DNA of 64,000 bases. It comes from Alentia gelatinosa. Lineage: Eukaryota; Annelida; Polychaeta; Phyllodocida; Polynoidae. The notes below the pieces were generated by a model, which saw only the letters and a list, made by a program, of their open reading frames with translations, ran no database searches and was not told the origin of the DNA. The stretch spans positions 32,615,716-32,679,715 of the forward strand of contig OX465587.1 in NCBI GenBank assembly GCA_950022655.1. Direction: 5' to 3'. Of the stretch, positions 11,726-22,955 are shown one piece after another (positions within the stretch are counted from its first letter, which is position 1; each line of letters opens with the position of its first letter). The translations under genes and the position numbers were made by a program.

Positions 11726-12181
11726 CATACATTGTTCTGATCCACACCATACTATAAACTGTTGTAAACCTTTCTTAACAACTGCAGGGAAAGTGATGGT
11801 GCCAGATCACAGCTATGCCCCTTACAAATATCATTTATTTCCCTGAACAAGCACATGTTTCCAGAATTGATTAGTTCTTCATATATGAAATCTAAAATTC
11901 CAGTTTTCCCCTTCAAGAGTGAATATTTCCTGGCATTTCTAGAATTTTATTCCTTGACAATTTCCCAAACCCTTGATGAACTACTTGAAGATGGTAACAT
12001 GAAAATATTGTTTGAGACTATTCCAAAGAAAGATGTAATCAAAATTTTGAAAGAGACAAATATTGTTTGTTTATAAAATATTAACAAAAATTGACTGAAA
12101 TAAGTCTACAAAAGTGAGAAGTTTAAATCTTTAATTGTTCCTATATACCCTCAGGGTTCCTTGGTAGTTTAAACCACAAAT
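11726..12181 (+). other. Block 2-specific 456-bp segment with a protein-like frame
   Basis: Block 1 reads CAGCCTTATTCAGAGTG at about 4440; block 2 has 456 extra bases at that TTA. The segment contains an open frame at 11855-12076 ending in EDGNMKILFETIPKKDVIKI and a short tail. The frame begins just after a possible acceptor (GCACATGTTTCCAG at about 11863). The composition (hydrophobic and charged heptad-like C-terminus) looks protein-like, but I recognise no family. It could be an exon lost from block 1 or cargo of an insertion. Confidence 0.35.
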
Positions 12182-12574
12182 ACTTATTCAGAGTGAACAA
12201 ATATAGGCCATATTCTTTAAGTCAATTTTTTAGCCTTTGAGCCTTTGAGAAAACATGGAAAACACAATGTAATTGACTATGGAATGGGGCTGGGGTACAT
12301 GAGATTTGAACCACTCTTTATTGATGTATATGAGGCCCAATTTATTCTCTTTGTTTCACACAGATAAAAAGGGAATATAATAACCAGAAATCAAGGAGTT
12401 CCTTAGAAAATAGGGAAACTAACATCTCTGCTTATTGTAAAGAAACTTTTTCATAATTAGTAACACTGCACCCCTGCTTCAGATTGTCATGTTCCAAAAC
12501 TTATAATGATAAGAAGGCTTGGAGCACCTCATTTAGATTGCGATCAGTGCACACGATAGTTGTTAGAAACTGAA

Positions 12575-12836
12575 GAAGAGTTACTAGTGTTTATTTCACA
12601 ACGGGCTGGTCGCGTATTACTGTGCGAGGTGTTAGCCGAGAGTAGTGGGTAACCGACCTGACTGGATTGTGATAAACACTCACACTACTAACTTGTGTTC
12701 GGTTAAGTATTTATCCTACCCAGTTTCCAATACTTCAATTGTTACCCTTGTGCAATAAACAACACTTTAATGCATGCTCGCCCAAATACAGTCAACCAGC
12801 ATTAATCCTATGGCATTTTTATCAGGGGTAGGATAA
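12575..12836. mobile_element. Bipartite fold-back/TIR element (block 2 copy)
   Basis: Counterpart of 4826-5093. The fold-back core is GAGGTGTTAGCCGAGAGTAG, and the TIR module runs from TTATCCTACCC (12710) to GGGGTAGGATAA (12836). Confidence 0.7.
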
Positions 12837-13214
12837 CAGTTACAGCATCAGTGTAAAAGAATTGATTTTTTTTAAATTGAGACAATAACAAAGCAAGTCC
12901 AAGTCATTGGTGGCATACCAGTTACATTGTTTATTGAATGGCTGAACCAGCATATCTGCACTATCAACACGGCGTACACGAGTGTCTGTACGCTAATTGA
13001 GCAGCTGATGCCTGCTGCCTCCTGGTGGCACCACAGTGCACCAACCAGCAGCCTACACAAGCATCAAGCAATCTTTGTGTGGGAGGAGGCGTGGCTACCG
13101 TACAGTATGGGGGCGTGGCCTGGTATGCAAAACAAGTCCTGGCTCCACCCATATTGTCCATGAGACCTGGTCTACCTGTGATTGACAGGTCCAACAACTA
13201 CATGTATGTGTATT

Positions 13215-13280
13215 GTGTGTGTGTGTGTGTTCTGGGTCGATGATGGTTGATGTGTGTGTGTGTGTGTATGTGTGTGTGCG
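13215..13280. repeat. GT microsatellite
   Basis: (TG)n tracts interrupted by TTCTGGGTCGATGATGG. The tract is longer than the block 1 counterpart at 5458-5510, as expected of a slipping microsatellite. Confidence 0.8.
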
Positions 13281-14221
13281 AGGTGGGGTGCTGTATCGAG
13301 TGTTTTTGGGGGGAGGGGGGATGGTTTGACCTTCACGCCTCACATTGTTCATCATGTGTAGTTAAATACATATAAGTTCTTGCGTGGCCTACCGACTAAA
13401 GATGTAGGCCAACCACAGGCGTTTACAACCCTCCTTTTTGTACAGCTCCAAGTAGAACATAACTTACTAGAAATGATAAAAATTATCTACACATGTTTGT
13501 TGTTGTAACAACAGGTCTTGAGATGTGGACCAGCATAAGTTACAAATACAGGTTGGGTACAGTGCGTGTTAACAGCTTTCTCATATAGTATTCCTTATAA
13601 CAAAAATACTTTGCACTTTTGTACTCTCACCTCTCAGCACACGTAGCAAGGATTTGTCCGTACAAAAAAACAACAAGATTGGGCGCTACACAAGACACTG
13701 TTTCAAATAGGTTGTGGTAGCAAGCTATCCACAACAAAAAACACAAAATACCAGAACACTTTCAAGTTGTTTCATGGATCACCACATACCTTTGTCTATG
13801 GTAGTTTCGACCAATGCTTCCTACTGGGCCAAAACCCAGAAATCTTCGTTTGGAATTATTCAAATGCAGACATGTTGTAACTTGAAGTCAACTTGTGAGA
13901 ACATTGTCACTGTTGTGTGTAAAGATGAACCATAGTGAGAAGGATTCTCAGTATAAACAGTATAATACACTGGGCAAAGTGTTCACCTCCCAAAAGTTGT
14001 CTGCTTGTACAATATATCAAACAGCTAAACCAACCTTAACACAGGACAGAGCCTGCTTACCTTGTTTCATTTTAAATCCTTAAAAACTGCATAACTATTT
14101 TCATGTCAAAGAATTAAGCAAATAATTAAATAGAACAAACTGAGTGACAGGGAACATACATGACACATACAGCCACAGCCTGCGCTTTCTGTACAGTATC
14201 AATAGGCGCAGGCCATCTCAG

Positions 14222-14390
14222 TCACTCAAACTCCAGACAAGCATTAAGCCCGGTAAGCTCTGAAGCCCCAAACAACGCAACAACAAGCTCCTCCTCTGAC
14301 AGTAGTGTGCATGTGAACCACCAGGGCTGCCCCACCTCCAAGTCCCATTTCCGGTCATGTGGTGTCTGCCTAGTGTTGGACAACACAACC
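14222..14390 (-). other. Possible C-terminal exon on the minus strand
   Basis: The minus frame encodes HDRKWDLEVGQPWWF, then LLSEEELVVALFGASELTGL and ends NACLEFE before TGA. A weak acceptor (TGTTGTCCAACACTAG) lies upstream. The block 1 homologue has a TGA in place of the Trp after HDRK and lacks one Val codon of EELVVALFG, an in-frame indel. I recognise no family. It may be a chance frame inside repeat DNA. Confidence 0.25.
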
Positions 14391-15371
14391 ACTGCGACCA
14401 GTATTATGTCACACGACTCAATTGCAGAGTCGGCCACAATCTGAACCCACTTTTTACAATTTCTTCCCTTAAAAAATTCACCACGATTTTCACCATTTTG
14501 ATCCTAGTCACAGAACACATTTCTCCTTGGCCCAAATCAGATTCTGATCAAAGTTTCACCTGAGAATTCAACAAAAAGACCAACATCTAGATTTCCAATC
14601 CTCTATTCAAACCAGTAATTTGTACTCTTTACCACAGAATCAATCAGAGATGGGTCATTTTTCTCTGAAGCATTTCTTAAGCTTTGTTACAGATTTTTGG
14701 TGTTACACCCTTCCATATTTGACATTATCTCACCCCTGGTATTTTGTCCCAATAGACTCATCATTGGGAACTCCTACCCAAGGCTAGACTTAACATTGGG
14801 AACTCCTACCCAATGCCCATGTAGTATTAGGAAAAAATACTCAATGGGGGATTATGTCACAAATGTTAGCTGATAACCAATTCAAGTTTACAGTCAGAGC
14901 TCAATCCGATTTCAAATGAAGCGCTTCGTAATTCACATGGCTTCACCATGTGAATTACTAGGCCATTCAATCTTGGTTGGCTACAAGCTCTGCCCGTTAT
15001 CTTTCATAGGTTTCCCCTATAGTAATTGGCAGGTTGCGTACACACATCATCACCACAATGTGACTGGACTCAATGAAAAGACTCAGTGTCTCAGACGATT
15101 TATTGCTAAACATTGACACCACCTTGTGTGCGTTTCCCTCAGGGTCATGACAAGTGACCATGACCTTCATTTTACAGACACTAACAGCACACTTTATCAG
15201 GACGAGTACTGACAACCTGCTGACTCCACTTCACTTTCCTTTCTGCTTATCTTCATTTTTTCAGTGAGACTAGAACTTTAGGAGAACATCTACCTACCCA
15301 TGCTGGTCACATGTGGCATGGTGGACGGGACTCTCCGCACACCAGAAACCAGCTTTACACTATGTACACTA

Positions 15372-15508
15372 TCTCATCCTTTATCTCATCCAATAGACTC
15401 AACGTTGGGAACTCGTACTCAACTCCCATGGAGTATTGGGAAAAAAAGACTCAATGAGTGATGAAGTCATAAACATTAGACAGTTGGTCAGTGATAGGGG
15501 TGAGATAA
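15372..15508. mobile_element. Short TIR module, TTATCTCACCCC type, with fold-back arm
   Basis: Begins near CTATCTCATCCTTTATCTC and ends GGGGTGAGATAA at 15508. It is followed to about 15680 by fold-back DNA (GAGTAATCTTATGAGG against GCGATTACTCCAC) and by TTGATGCAGTTCCTT, which recurs at about 39951. Confidence 0.5.
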
Positions 15509-15679
15509 AATCTGAACCACACTTGATCCACAGCCACTGAAAAAATGCTATTCATTTTGGTTGCGGCTGAGTTTTGGTTGCGGAGTAATCTTATGAGGTA
15601 ACGCCTAGTGCGATTACTCCACAAATGAAACTCATGGTACATTTTCAGCAGCTATAGATCTTGATGCAGTTCCTTCTTG

Positions 15680-17500
15680 GTCTCGTGGCTGTCTTAGCGT
15701 GGCAGACCAGGCTGGCCGCTCCACCAGGCTGTGGGCGGCAGTACAAAAATAGATCATCATACAAAGACAAACCGGTAACTGAATGAGCACATGATGAGCA
15801 GCAGACCGTAACCACTGCCCAGCAGCTCATACTAGGTCAGTAGGTCACCTACACAACGGCTACGACACTACAACTACGAGTTTGGCACTTCGACCCCAGG
15901 CGACTCGCTCGCTGTGGTGGTGGTCACAAAATGGAATGTGGCAAACATTGGGAAAAACACCAGAGCTCTCCTGTACGCAGGGCTGTTCAGGTTTGTAGGT
16001 CCAGATGACATCCAGGGGAATTGACTGGTACAGAAAATAAGGTAAAACTGCAGATTCATGGTCCCCAGTATCTGTATGTAAATAGTTCCAAGAGTGTGGC
16101 TGTGTTCAAAACATCACGGGGAATGCGACAGATTTGATAGCTTCTAAGTATGTATTTTAGAGCGGAAGAACCAACATATCGTTTCCATAACTTCATAGTA
16201 AAAGTGGTGAAATAGGGTTCAGAATGTTCGATTAGTTTGAATGGGCCGGTGAAAACAGGTATTACGGTAAATTAACACGGTAAGTTGACTGACATTTCCT
16301 TTTATAAGATAGGGACCATGGATCTGCAGTTTTACCGAAAATAATCTGCGTCTCATGAGACATGGGTGAGAAGCAGTCAACCGATGGCCATTCTTCTGTT
16401 AGCTGCTCTAAAGTCCTACACTCCTTCCTCTCTTTTTACCACCCTTCTGGCTGTAGCTGATGCTGATAAAGACCTTCATCAGACACTCTCACCAACAGAA
16501 CTTGGGTGACTCAACATCTTTTTGAGACTTTTTCTGAGACTACAGAGGATTCGGGTAGAAACCAATGACCACACTTGGTACTCCTTGCACACAGGTAGCT
16601 TATCGGGCAGCCTTTCTCTCTCCTTCACATGGGAATAATATCAGCGGTCAGTCCACCTGCCCACACCCTCTCTGGGTATATATTTACATACATTAGGTCC
16701 AGCTTGAATCACAGAAGTAGCACATTTTCTTTGTAGTGAAATTCGCCTTTTTAAGTACACGAATTATTGGCCCTGACGCTAAGCGCGCTATGCACTGCAC
16801 TCAGCTGGCGAGGAGTTTGAAGCAGTCTGTGATTAGCAGCTATGTGGAGAACACTTACAAAGGAGGGTTAAACCAGAACAGAGCCTGCAGTCCAACTGGT
16901 CTTTGGTCTCACTCAAGGCAGTAGGAGGAGGGATAGCACCGACACAGGGTGGTTGGAGGAGTGAAGAAACCTACTGCCAGGTGGCGCTTACAGGAAGTGG
17001 GCGGCAGTTCACAAGTGAACCTAAGTCCTATTTTTCATACTAACCAGCCATGGTCACACAGACAACTTATAAAGCAACCTCATTTCAAATATCATTTCTT
17101 GCTGCAATTGCCTATCACTGGGCATTCCAGGCATGCGGCATAGAACAGGAAGATTCAGAATACCATGGTTAAGTGGGCTGTTAAAGATGCTCCTTTGTTG
17201 GGTGTGTGATCACGGCTCAGAGCTAATGGCGGACCAGGATAGAGGCACGTGACCCTCGCGAGACTTCTCGAGATTTCCCGTCATTCTGAGAAAGACAGCT
17301 CTTAATAAAATCTTTGTCAGTATACTAAACTATAATACTAATAATTGAGGATACCGTTGGGATATTCCTCCACTTCCTTCTTGGGAAATGAAAATGTAAG
17401 TTTTGGAATTTTGGACAAGGCAGTTTAACAACTAGACACCGCTATGGGTTCTGAAGTGATTTCAGGAAGATAAGGTCATGACGGGGTGAAGAGGCTCATT
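15680..17500. other. No gene seen
   Basis: Mixed-composition DNA. A phrase ACCATG-ATCTGCAGTTTTACC occurs on both strands (about 16050 and 16316), which suggests decayed inverted repeats. Open frames here are short and show no domain. Confidence 0.4.
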
Positions 17501-17504
17501 GAGG

Positions 17505-18045
17505 CGTCACCGCAGGCTCTGTACGCAGAGGCTGGCTCAGCACACGCAGGCTCAGCACACGCAGGCTCCGCATGCGCAGGCTCTGACAGCACAGGATTTG
17601 TACGCAGAGGTACTGTACGCACAGGCTCAGCAAACGCAGGCTCAGCATATAGGCTCTGAAGGTGCAGGCTCTGAAAAGGCTATGCATGCAGAGGACCTGC
17701 ACGCACTAGACTCTGAACGCACAGGCTCTGCACGTATAGGCTCTGCACATGCAGGCCCAGCATGGACAGGCTCTGCACACAGAGGATCTGCCCACACTCG
17801 CTCTGTATGCGAAGCTTCTGCATGCGCAGGCTCTGAAGGCACAGGCTCTGACTTCACTAAGCTCTGCATGTGCAGGCTCTGAAGGCACAGGCTCTGCACG
17901 CGCAGGCTCTGAAGGCACAGGCTCTGCACGCGCAGGCTCTGAAGGCACAGGCCCTGCACTCACAGGATCTGCATGCGTACGCTCTGCCACGCAGGCTTTG
18001 AACACCCAGGCTCTGCCTGCCGAGGCTCTACGTAGGCTCTGCACA
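17505..18045. repeat. Minisatellite with CAGGCTCTG core
   Basis: Tandem units of about 10-30 bases built on GCAGGCTCTGCACGC and CAGGCTCTGAAGGCA. The regular 24-30-base phase near 17820-17960 is the youngest part. Stop codons are rare in several frames of both strands, which creates long shadow frames of type AGSEGTGSA or PSEPARAEPV. I call it non-coding repeat DNA. Confidence 0.85.
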
Positions 18046-20679
18046 CGGATGTCTATCAGGGGGAAATATTGGCACAGTACTCTTAACTGCGTTTCTTAAA
18101 CAAATTGGTACAACAGGTTCTGGGCATCCCAAAGGACTGATTGAACCCACTCTGCAGATGGACAAGCACACACGCATTGCTCATGCAGCAGACAGCATCG
18201 CATAACAGAACTGATACAAAGAGCTAAGGTGATCCTACAACGCATGGGATGAAGTAATGAGATGCGAGCGACATGAGTGACACATTTACCAGATGCAATG
18301 ACGACTGAGGACAACTGAACATGGCTTTTCCTTTTTTTTTTTTACAATTTTTTTTTTTTTTACAATTTTTTCTTGATTATATCATTTTAACCCAAAACGG
18401 AGGGTTAATCGTAAAAGCTCACAGTGTTTGTGATTTTCCTGTGGCTGGCTGGATGGGCAGTTGTCCTCATACGTGTGAGAATGCAGCGACTGTGAGCATG
18501 AGAAGGTGTCTGTACAACGACTGATGGCAGGTGCCAGGACACAAAACGGCAACAGAGAGCCTGGCCATGGAAATATACAGCAAGCGGTGAGTAAACACAG
18601 CCATATCTACACAGTAGTAGCAACCCATATACAACTATGTACACACTTACATATTCAGTGCTGCCATGCTCGACTACAACAACACAAGGACATCTTCTAC
18701 AACAACCCCCTCAATATCTCCCCGACCGACAAAAACAAATATTACCCAAAAAAAAAAAAAAAAAAAAAAAAAAAGATCCCACTAAAATGAATTTGTTCCT
18801 TATAAGGTATGAAGGGAGAAGGATACCAGGTTCTCTTCATTCGCGTCCACTCCAAGGTCATGTCAAGGTCACCGTGATTGCTATTAACTGGAAGGCTAGC
18901 ATTGAAGGTGCCTTTACCCTGGCAGCAATAATAATGATGACACTGACAGCAACACAGACATAAACAGGTGGTGGGAGAAGGGTGCTGATGTGATGGGACA
19001 CCGGGGGATAGCACAGGACACCTCAGACATTGACAGTCTACTCTCTTCATCATCGCATTTATATGTTAGTTTACTGATGCTAGCCACAGCCTGTGTATCC
19101 CCACCATGGACTGCCAGGGAGGTTTTCCCTTTGTCCACGAATGGCAAATTGGTGAACGAAATGATTAAATAATGATCATGGATGAATAACTAGTCCTTCA
19201 ATATTTAAATCACTTTCCCTGCGCACAAGCCACATAAACATTCTGGATCCTAAATCCAGGTGGGAAACAAGGATTAAAAGATGACAGAACAAAAAAATTT
19301 GTACAAAAAGTTACAACATACAGTGTATATCTGACCTAGTTGGCCGACTAATTGGATGACAAAAACACAGGCACACTCATAGACCATTCGCACCATTAAC
19401 CTTGCCTTGTGCCAAGGGTGACATCTGATATCTTATTAATACCGTTTCAACAATTCATATACACATAATGGACACGAGAATGTCAATATTGTTTAAGCTC
19501 TTTGAAGCGAGCAGTCTTAATTTGTCAAGACCAAGAGGAGATAGCGGTAGTAGACTTGAGAGGCATGGCACTCTTCAGCGCCAATAATCATTTTATACAA
19601 TCTGATTTTCTTAAAAAATATCTTTGTATTTGTAAAAATACTCTCGTCCTACAAAAACATGGGACTCTTAATTATTATTATTATTATCTTTTTTTATTAT
19701 CATATTGGAGCATTTCATTTGTGATTTGTTTGGAGCATCCAGAAATTTACTTCTACGGCCTCAGTGGCTCTTTCCCAACTGCGCAAGGAAATTGTACAAG
19801 TCTTGCAACTTACGCAGATATATAGCAAGAGCTGTAGGTCCTTTTGCGAAAACATGTCAAAGATTGAAGAAAGAAGCGACAAGTCCTTCGTCAAGGGCAG
19901 GCCTATCATCTTTATCATCTCTAACCATGGAGTTCCCTGGTTCACTCTCTCTTCTACCTGCCCTAGTATCCTCCAAATCAAAGAATTTAGAAAACAAATA
20001 ATTATCCCAACCTCAAATATCCATTTAACTGACTGGAGCACAGGATTTCTGTATTCCGGGGTGTTTTCTTACTAGAGATAACTTATGGTGCTAGAGATAA
20101 GCATTTCCAAACGCTCCCAAATAAAACCAGAATGAAACTCCACAAATTTGGGCAGAAAGTCACCAGTCAAACCCATGATACACCAGCGAGAGCGTGGTAC
20201 CCTAAAAGGTAGCCCGCGCTCACCTCGTACAGAAGTATCTGTTCAGTTCTCTGCACGGTCCGGATGACCGCAGACTGTATACAAACTTCAAGGTGCTAAC
20301 AGTCTCTGTACACGTAAAGCCATTGTCTGTAGTCATATCAACTGTCTCTTCGGAAAATACTCCTCATCCTCCTCACAGAATACAAGAGACGTGTCAGTTA
20401 CATAACAGCTTCAATAAGGAGAACAGTTTGTGCTTCATCCACTCTGGCATCGTAGTTTGTTATTTGAGTTTTATCAATCATCCCGATTGGAAACACTAGG
20501 TGGCGGTAGGACGGATGGTGGCCTACGTCAGTACTACGCTACATCCTCAGACACCGGGCTGTGTCGTCCACTGTACACATCGGCGACCCTCCCCTGACAC
20601 AACAAATACAGCCCGCATGTTAGAGACAGCACACGGCAAGCTGCCAGGCTCCTATGGTTAACATACCGAGCTTAAAACA
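18046..20679. other. No gene seen; poly-T and poly-A tracts
   Basis: Holds T-rich runs (18331-18371), an A run of about 24 (18750-18773) and an AT microrepeat near 19670-19700. Overlapping open frames on both strands at 19700-20075 are without recognisable motifs and may be remnants of an old mobile element. Confidence 0.4.
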
Positions 20680-21345
20680 TAGGACTGGTGGAGAACCCAG
20701 GTCAAACTCACATCCTTTGATTGGTGGAAATCCTGGGTCAGATTCAGTATTACTGGTGGAGATCCCAGGTCGAACTCACATCCTTTGATTGGTGGAAAAC
20801 TTGGGTCAGATTCAGTATTATTGGTGAGATCCCAGGTGAAACTCACATCCTATTATTGGTGGAAATTGTGGGTCGGATTCAGTATCACTGGTGGAGAACC
20901 CAGGTCAAAATCCCATAGTACTATTGGTGGGAAACCTGGGTCAGATTCAGTATTACTGGTGGCCAACCCAGGTCAAACTCACATCATATTATTGGGGATA
21001 ATCTGGGTAAGACTCAGCTTTACAAGTGGAGAACCCAGGTCAAAATCACATTGTATTACTGGTGGAGAACATGGGTTAAACTCACATTGTATTACTGGTG
21101 GAGAACCTGGGTCAGGTTCAGTATTACTTGTGGAGAACCCAGTTAAACTCACATTGTACTACTGGTGGAGAACCCAGGTTAAACTCACACTGAATTACTG
21201 GTGGAGAACCCAGGTTAAACTCACATTGTGTTACTGGTGGAGAACCTCAGCCTGGCACCAACATCTATTCATAGTGGAGGACCCAACCCAACCCGTACTC
21301 AGTTATCTATTACTCGTGGAAAACCCATGTCAGTCTCCATATCTA
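20680..21345. repeat. Minisatellite of about 35-bp units
   Basis: Repeats of GGTGGAGAACCCAGGTCAAA followed by CTCACATNNTATTACT, with an alternating unit containing CTGGGTCAGATTCAGTATTA. Early units combine into a roughly 70-bp higher-order repeat; later units (21040-21240) are simple 36-mers. The 197-residue plus-strand frame across it is a product of the repeat. Confidence 0.85.
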
Positions 21346-22181
21346 TTTATGTCGAAAAACCTCTGCATAATAAACTAGCGGAGAATTCAAGCCAAGCTGT
21401 TTTTAGATGGGCCTCAAAACCTGGAATTCTCCAGACTACTACCCATGTTTGAGACCTCCAGGAAAATGGAGCTGCACGAAAGTTGGGGATGTTCTGTGAA
21501 AGACCAATTTCAGGGAGTTTTTCGGTGAGTAACACTCATCCCCCTCCTCCCACAACCTCCAAAGTGATTAACTTTTCTTTCTAATTTCCCTTTTTTTCTG
21601 GGTAAATGTTCACCTTTTTTCGTTTTTCTTATTGTAAATTTTCTTGAATTATCTTTCGTGGATATGATAAACAGGATGGTGGTGATTGCGGTCAGTCGCT
21701 CTGAAACAGCAGTGGCATTGACTGAGGTATCGTAAGGGGGTTTCGCAGGACCAAGCCTACCCTTCGCTCTCTCTCATCCTCCCATCATGCCATCGGCAAG
21801 ACGAGAAATGAACAAATGTTCATATCACAACACAAGCACGGTTAGGACCACCTCTGCCAACAGGCAGGTCAGTGGCCAGTAGAACGTGGATGAGAAACTA
21901 AAGGCACTTGGACACAAACATTTGGGTCAAAGAGTTTTTGTTTTAAAGCCACTGGCAGCACCCAGGGATAGACAAGCCCTTGCCAGCCACATTACTCATG
22001 AGACCAAAAGTGCCGTGCAGGCGATGAAAACAAGAAAACAACGTTTGTCAGTATCTGTTGCTCACCCTGAAGCAGATACAAAGTGTCTAGTATAGATGTG
22101 ATCCATTGTGTGAAGCTGCAGACTTGGAAAGTTCATCTGCCTCCTGTATCATACGTGACGTAGTTTGTTCACTGGGATAAG
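21346..22181. other. No gene seen downstream of the minus-strand gene
   Basis: No AATAAA-type signal that I can place confidently on the minus strand. Contains a short plus frame (21886-22095) without domain features. Confidence 0.35.
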
Positions 22182-22435
22182 TTAATGCTGACGCTCGACA
22201 TGAAGGGTTGTCACTCCGAAGACTGTCGCGTGGCGGGGCACGCCGGCTGTTGTTGTCGTCTTTGTCGCTGGACCGTGACGATTCGGATGAAATGAAGAGA
22301 TCGAGGCTGTAGTGGCAGCAGTCGTGCTGAGGCAGACGTCAAAGCTTGAGTAGACGTCCCTTCTGAGGTCACTGGTTATCATTGACTCGAGTAGTGGGTC
22401 ACCGATCCTGGATCTGTTGGAGGACATTAATTCAG
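22182..22435 (-). CDS. Candidate last coding exon of the unidentified minus-strand gene
   Basis: A possible acceptor (CCTGTACTCAG) ends at 22436. From 22435 a frame in the correct phase to receive the microexon at 22955-22923 runs ELMSSNRSRIGDPLLESMIT and on through a Ser/Thr-rich stretch to TAA at 22182. A second acceptor, CCTCCAACAG, lies 18 bases further in and would end the protein after about a dozen codons. Phase agreement is the main support; there is no family match. Confidence 0.4.
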
Positions 22436-22499
22436 CTGAGTACAGGATCACAAGATGGTTTTACAACTACTTACATGTCAAACTTAAATTTCACCAATA

Positions 22500-22780
22500 T
22501 GCCTAAACATTTTATTAATAAGACTATACATATTGCAGTCTAGCTTTTTCCCCTTTAAAATCACAGTACTTATTTTATATTTTTGCACATCTGAGCACTT
22601 AAAGTCATTAGACTATACATTACAGTCTTGCTTTTTTTTCTTCAAATGTAACTGCTTATCTATACATAACTTGAATTTCAACAAAACTTCGTAACATCTT
22701 ATTCATAAGACTAAACATATTACAGTTTTGCTTTTTCAAAAATAACTGCTTATCTATACTATTTTTAGATTAGCATGAAA
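22500..22780. repeat. Degenerate tandem repeat, about 95-bp unit, three copies
   Basis: Three related units around ATAAGACTATACATATTGCA, TTAGACTATACATTACAG and ATAAGACTAAACATATTACA, each followed by TTTTGCTTTTT and AACTGCTTATCTATA. It lies in the last proposed intron of the minus-strand gene. Confidence 0.65.
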
Positions 22781-22922
22781 CACTGAAAATGTAGGATCTA
22801 AAGAAAATATATCTCATTCAGAAAAATAATCATACTTTTGTTATTTAAACAGGGGATTTTAAGGAGCTTCTGTGGGTTTTTAAAGCTCATTTGAATTTCT
22901 TGAGTAAAGAAAACCAACTTAC

Positions 22923-22955
22923 TTTTGTTCTTCTTTTCCATGATGTGGTCCCATT
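22923..22955 (-). CDS. 33-nt microexon of the minus-strand gene
   Basis: Flanked by TTTTCTTGCTTACAG and GTAAGTTGG. It completes the codon opened by the previous exon and encodes QWDHIMEKKNK, extending VEEIACFLKE into a plausible amphipathic helix (FLKEQWDHIMEK). Both splice sites are strong and the phase fits, so I consider it real. The giant upstream exon reads through to an unrelated tail if this exon is ignored. Confidence 0.65.

Larger units (their letters stand above)
8110..15345. repeat. Direct segmental duplication, block 2
   Basis: The second copy of block 1 in the same orientation. Relative to block 1 it has extra DNA at about 8857-8965, 9376-9545, 10005-10650, 11233-11298 and 11726-12181. 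It lacks the piggyBac-like MITE of block 1. Differences at these places make each block the empty-site control for the other. Confidence 0.85.

Noticed and set aside
15645..16059. Two minus-strand frames of about 60 residues
   Set aside because: No domain, no splice sites, and part of the sequence recurs as a dispersed repeat near 39950.
17499..18099. Overlapping long frames on both strands
   Set aside because: All are translations of the CAGGCTCTG minisatellite.
20785..21378. 197-residue plus-strand frame with repeated YYWWRTQVKLT
   Set aside because: A by-product of the 35-bp minisatellite; unit lengths vary and it has no homology I recognise.
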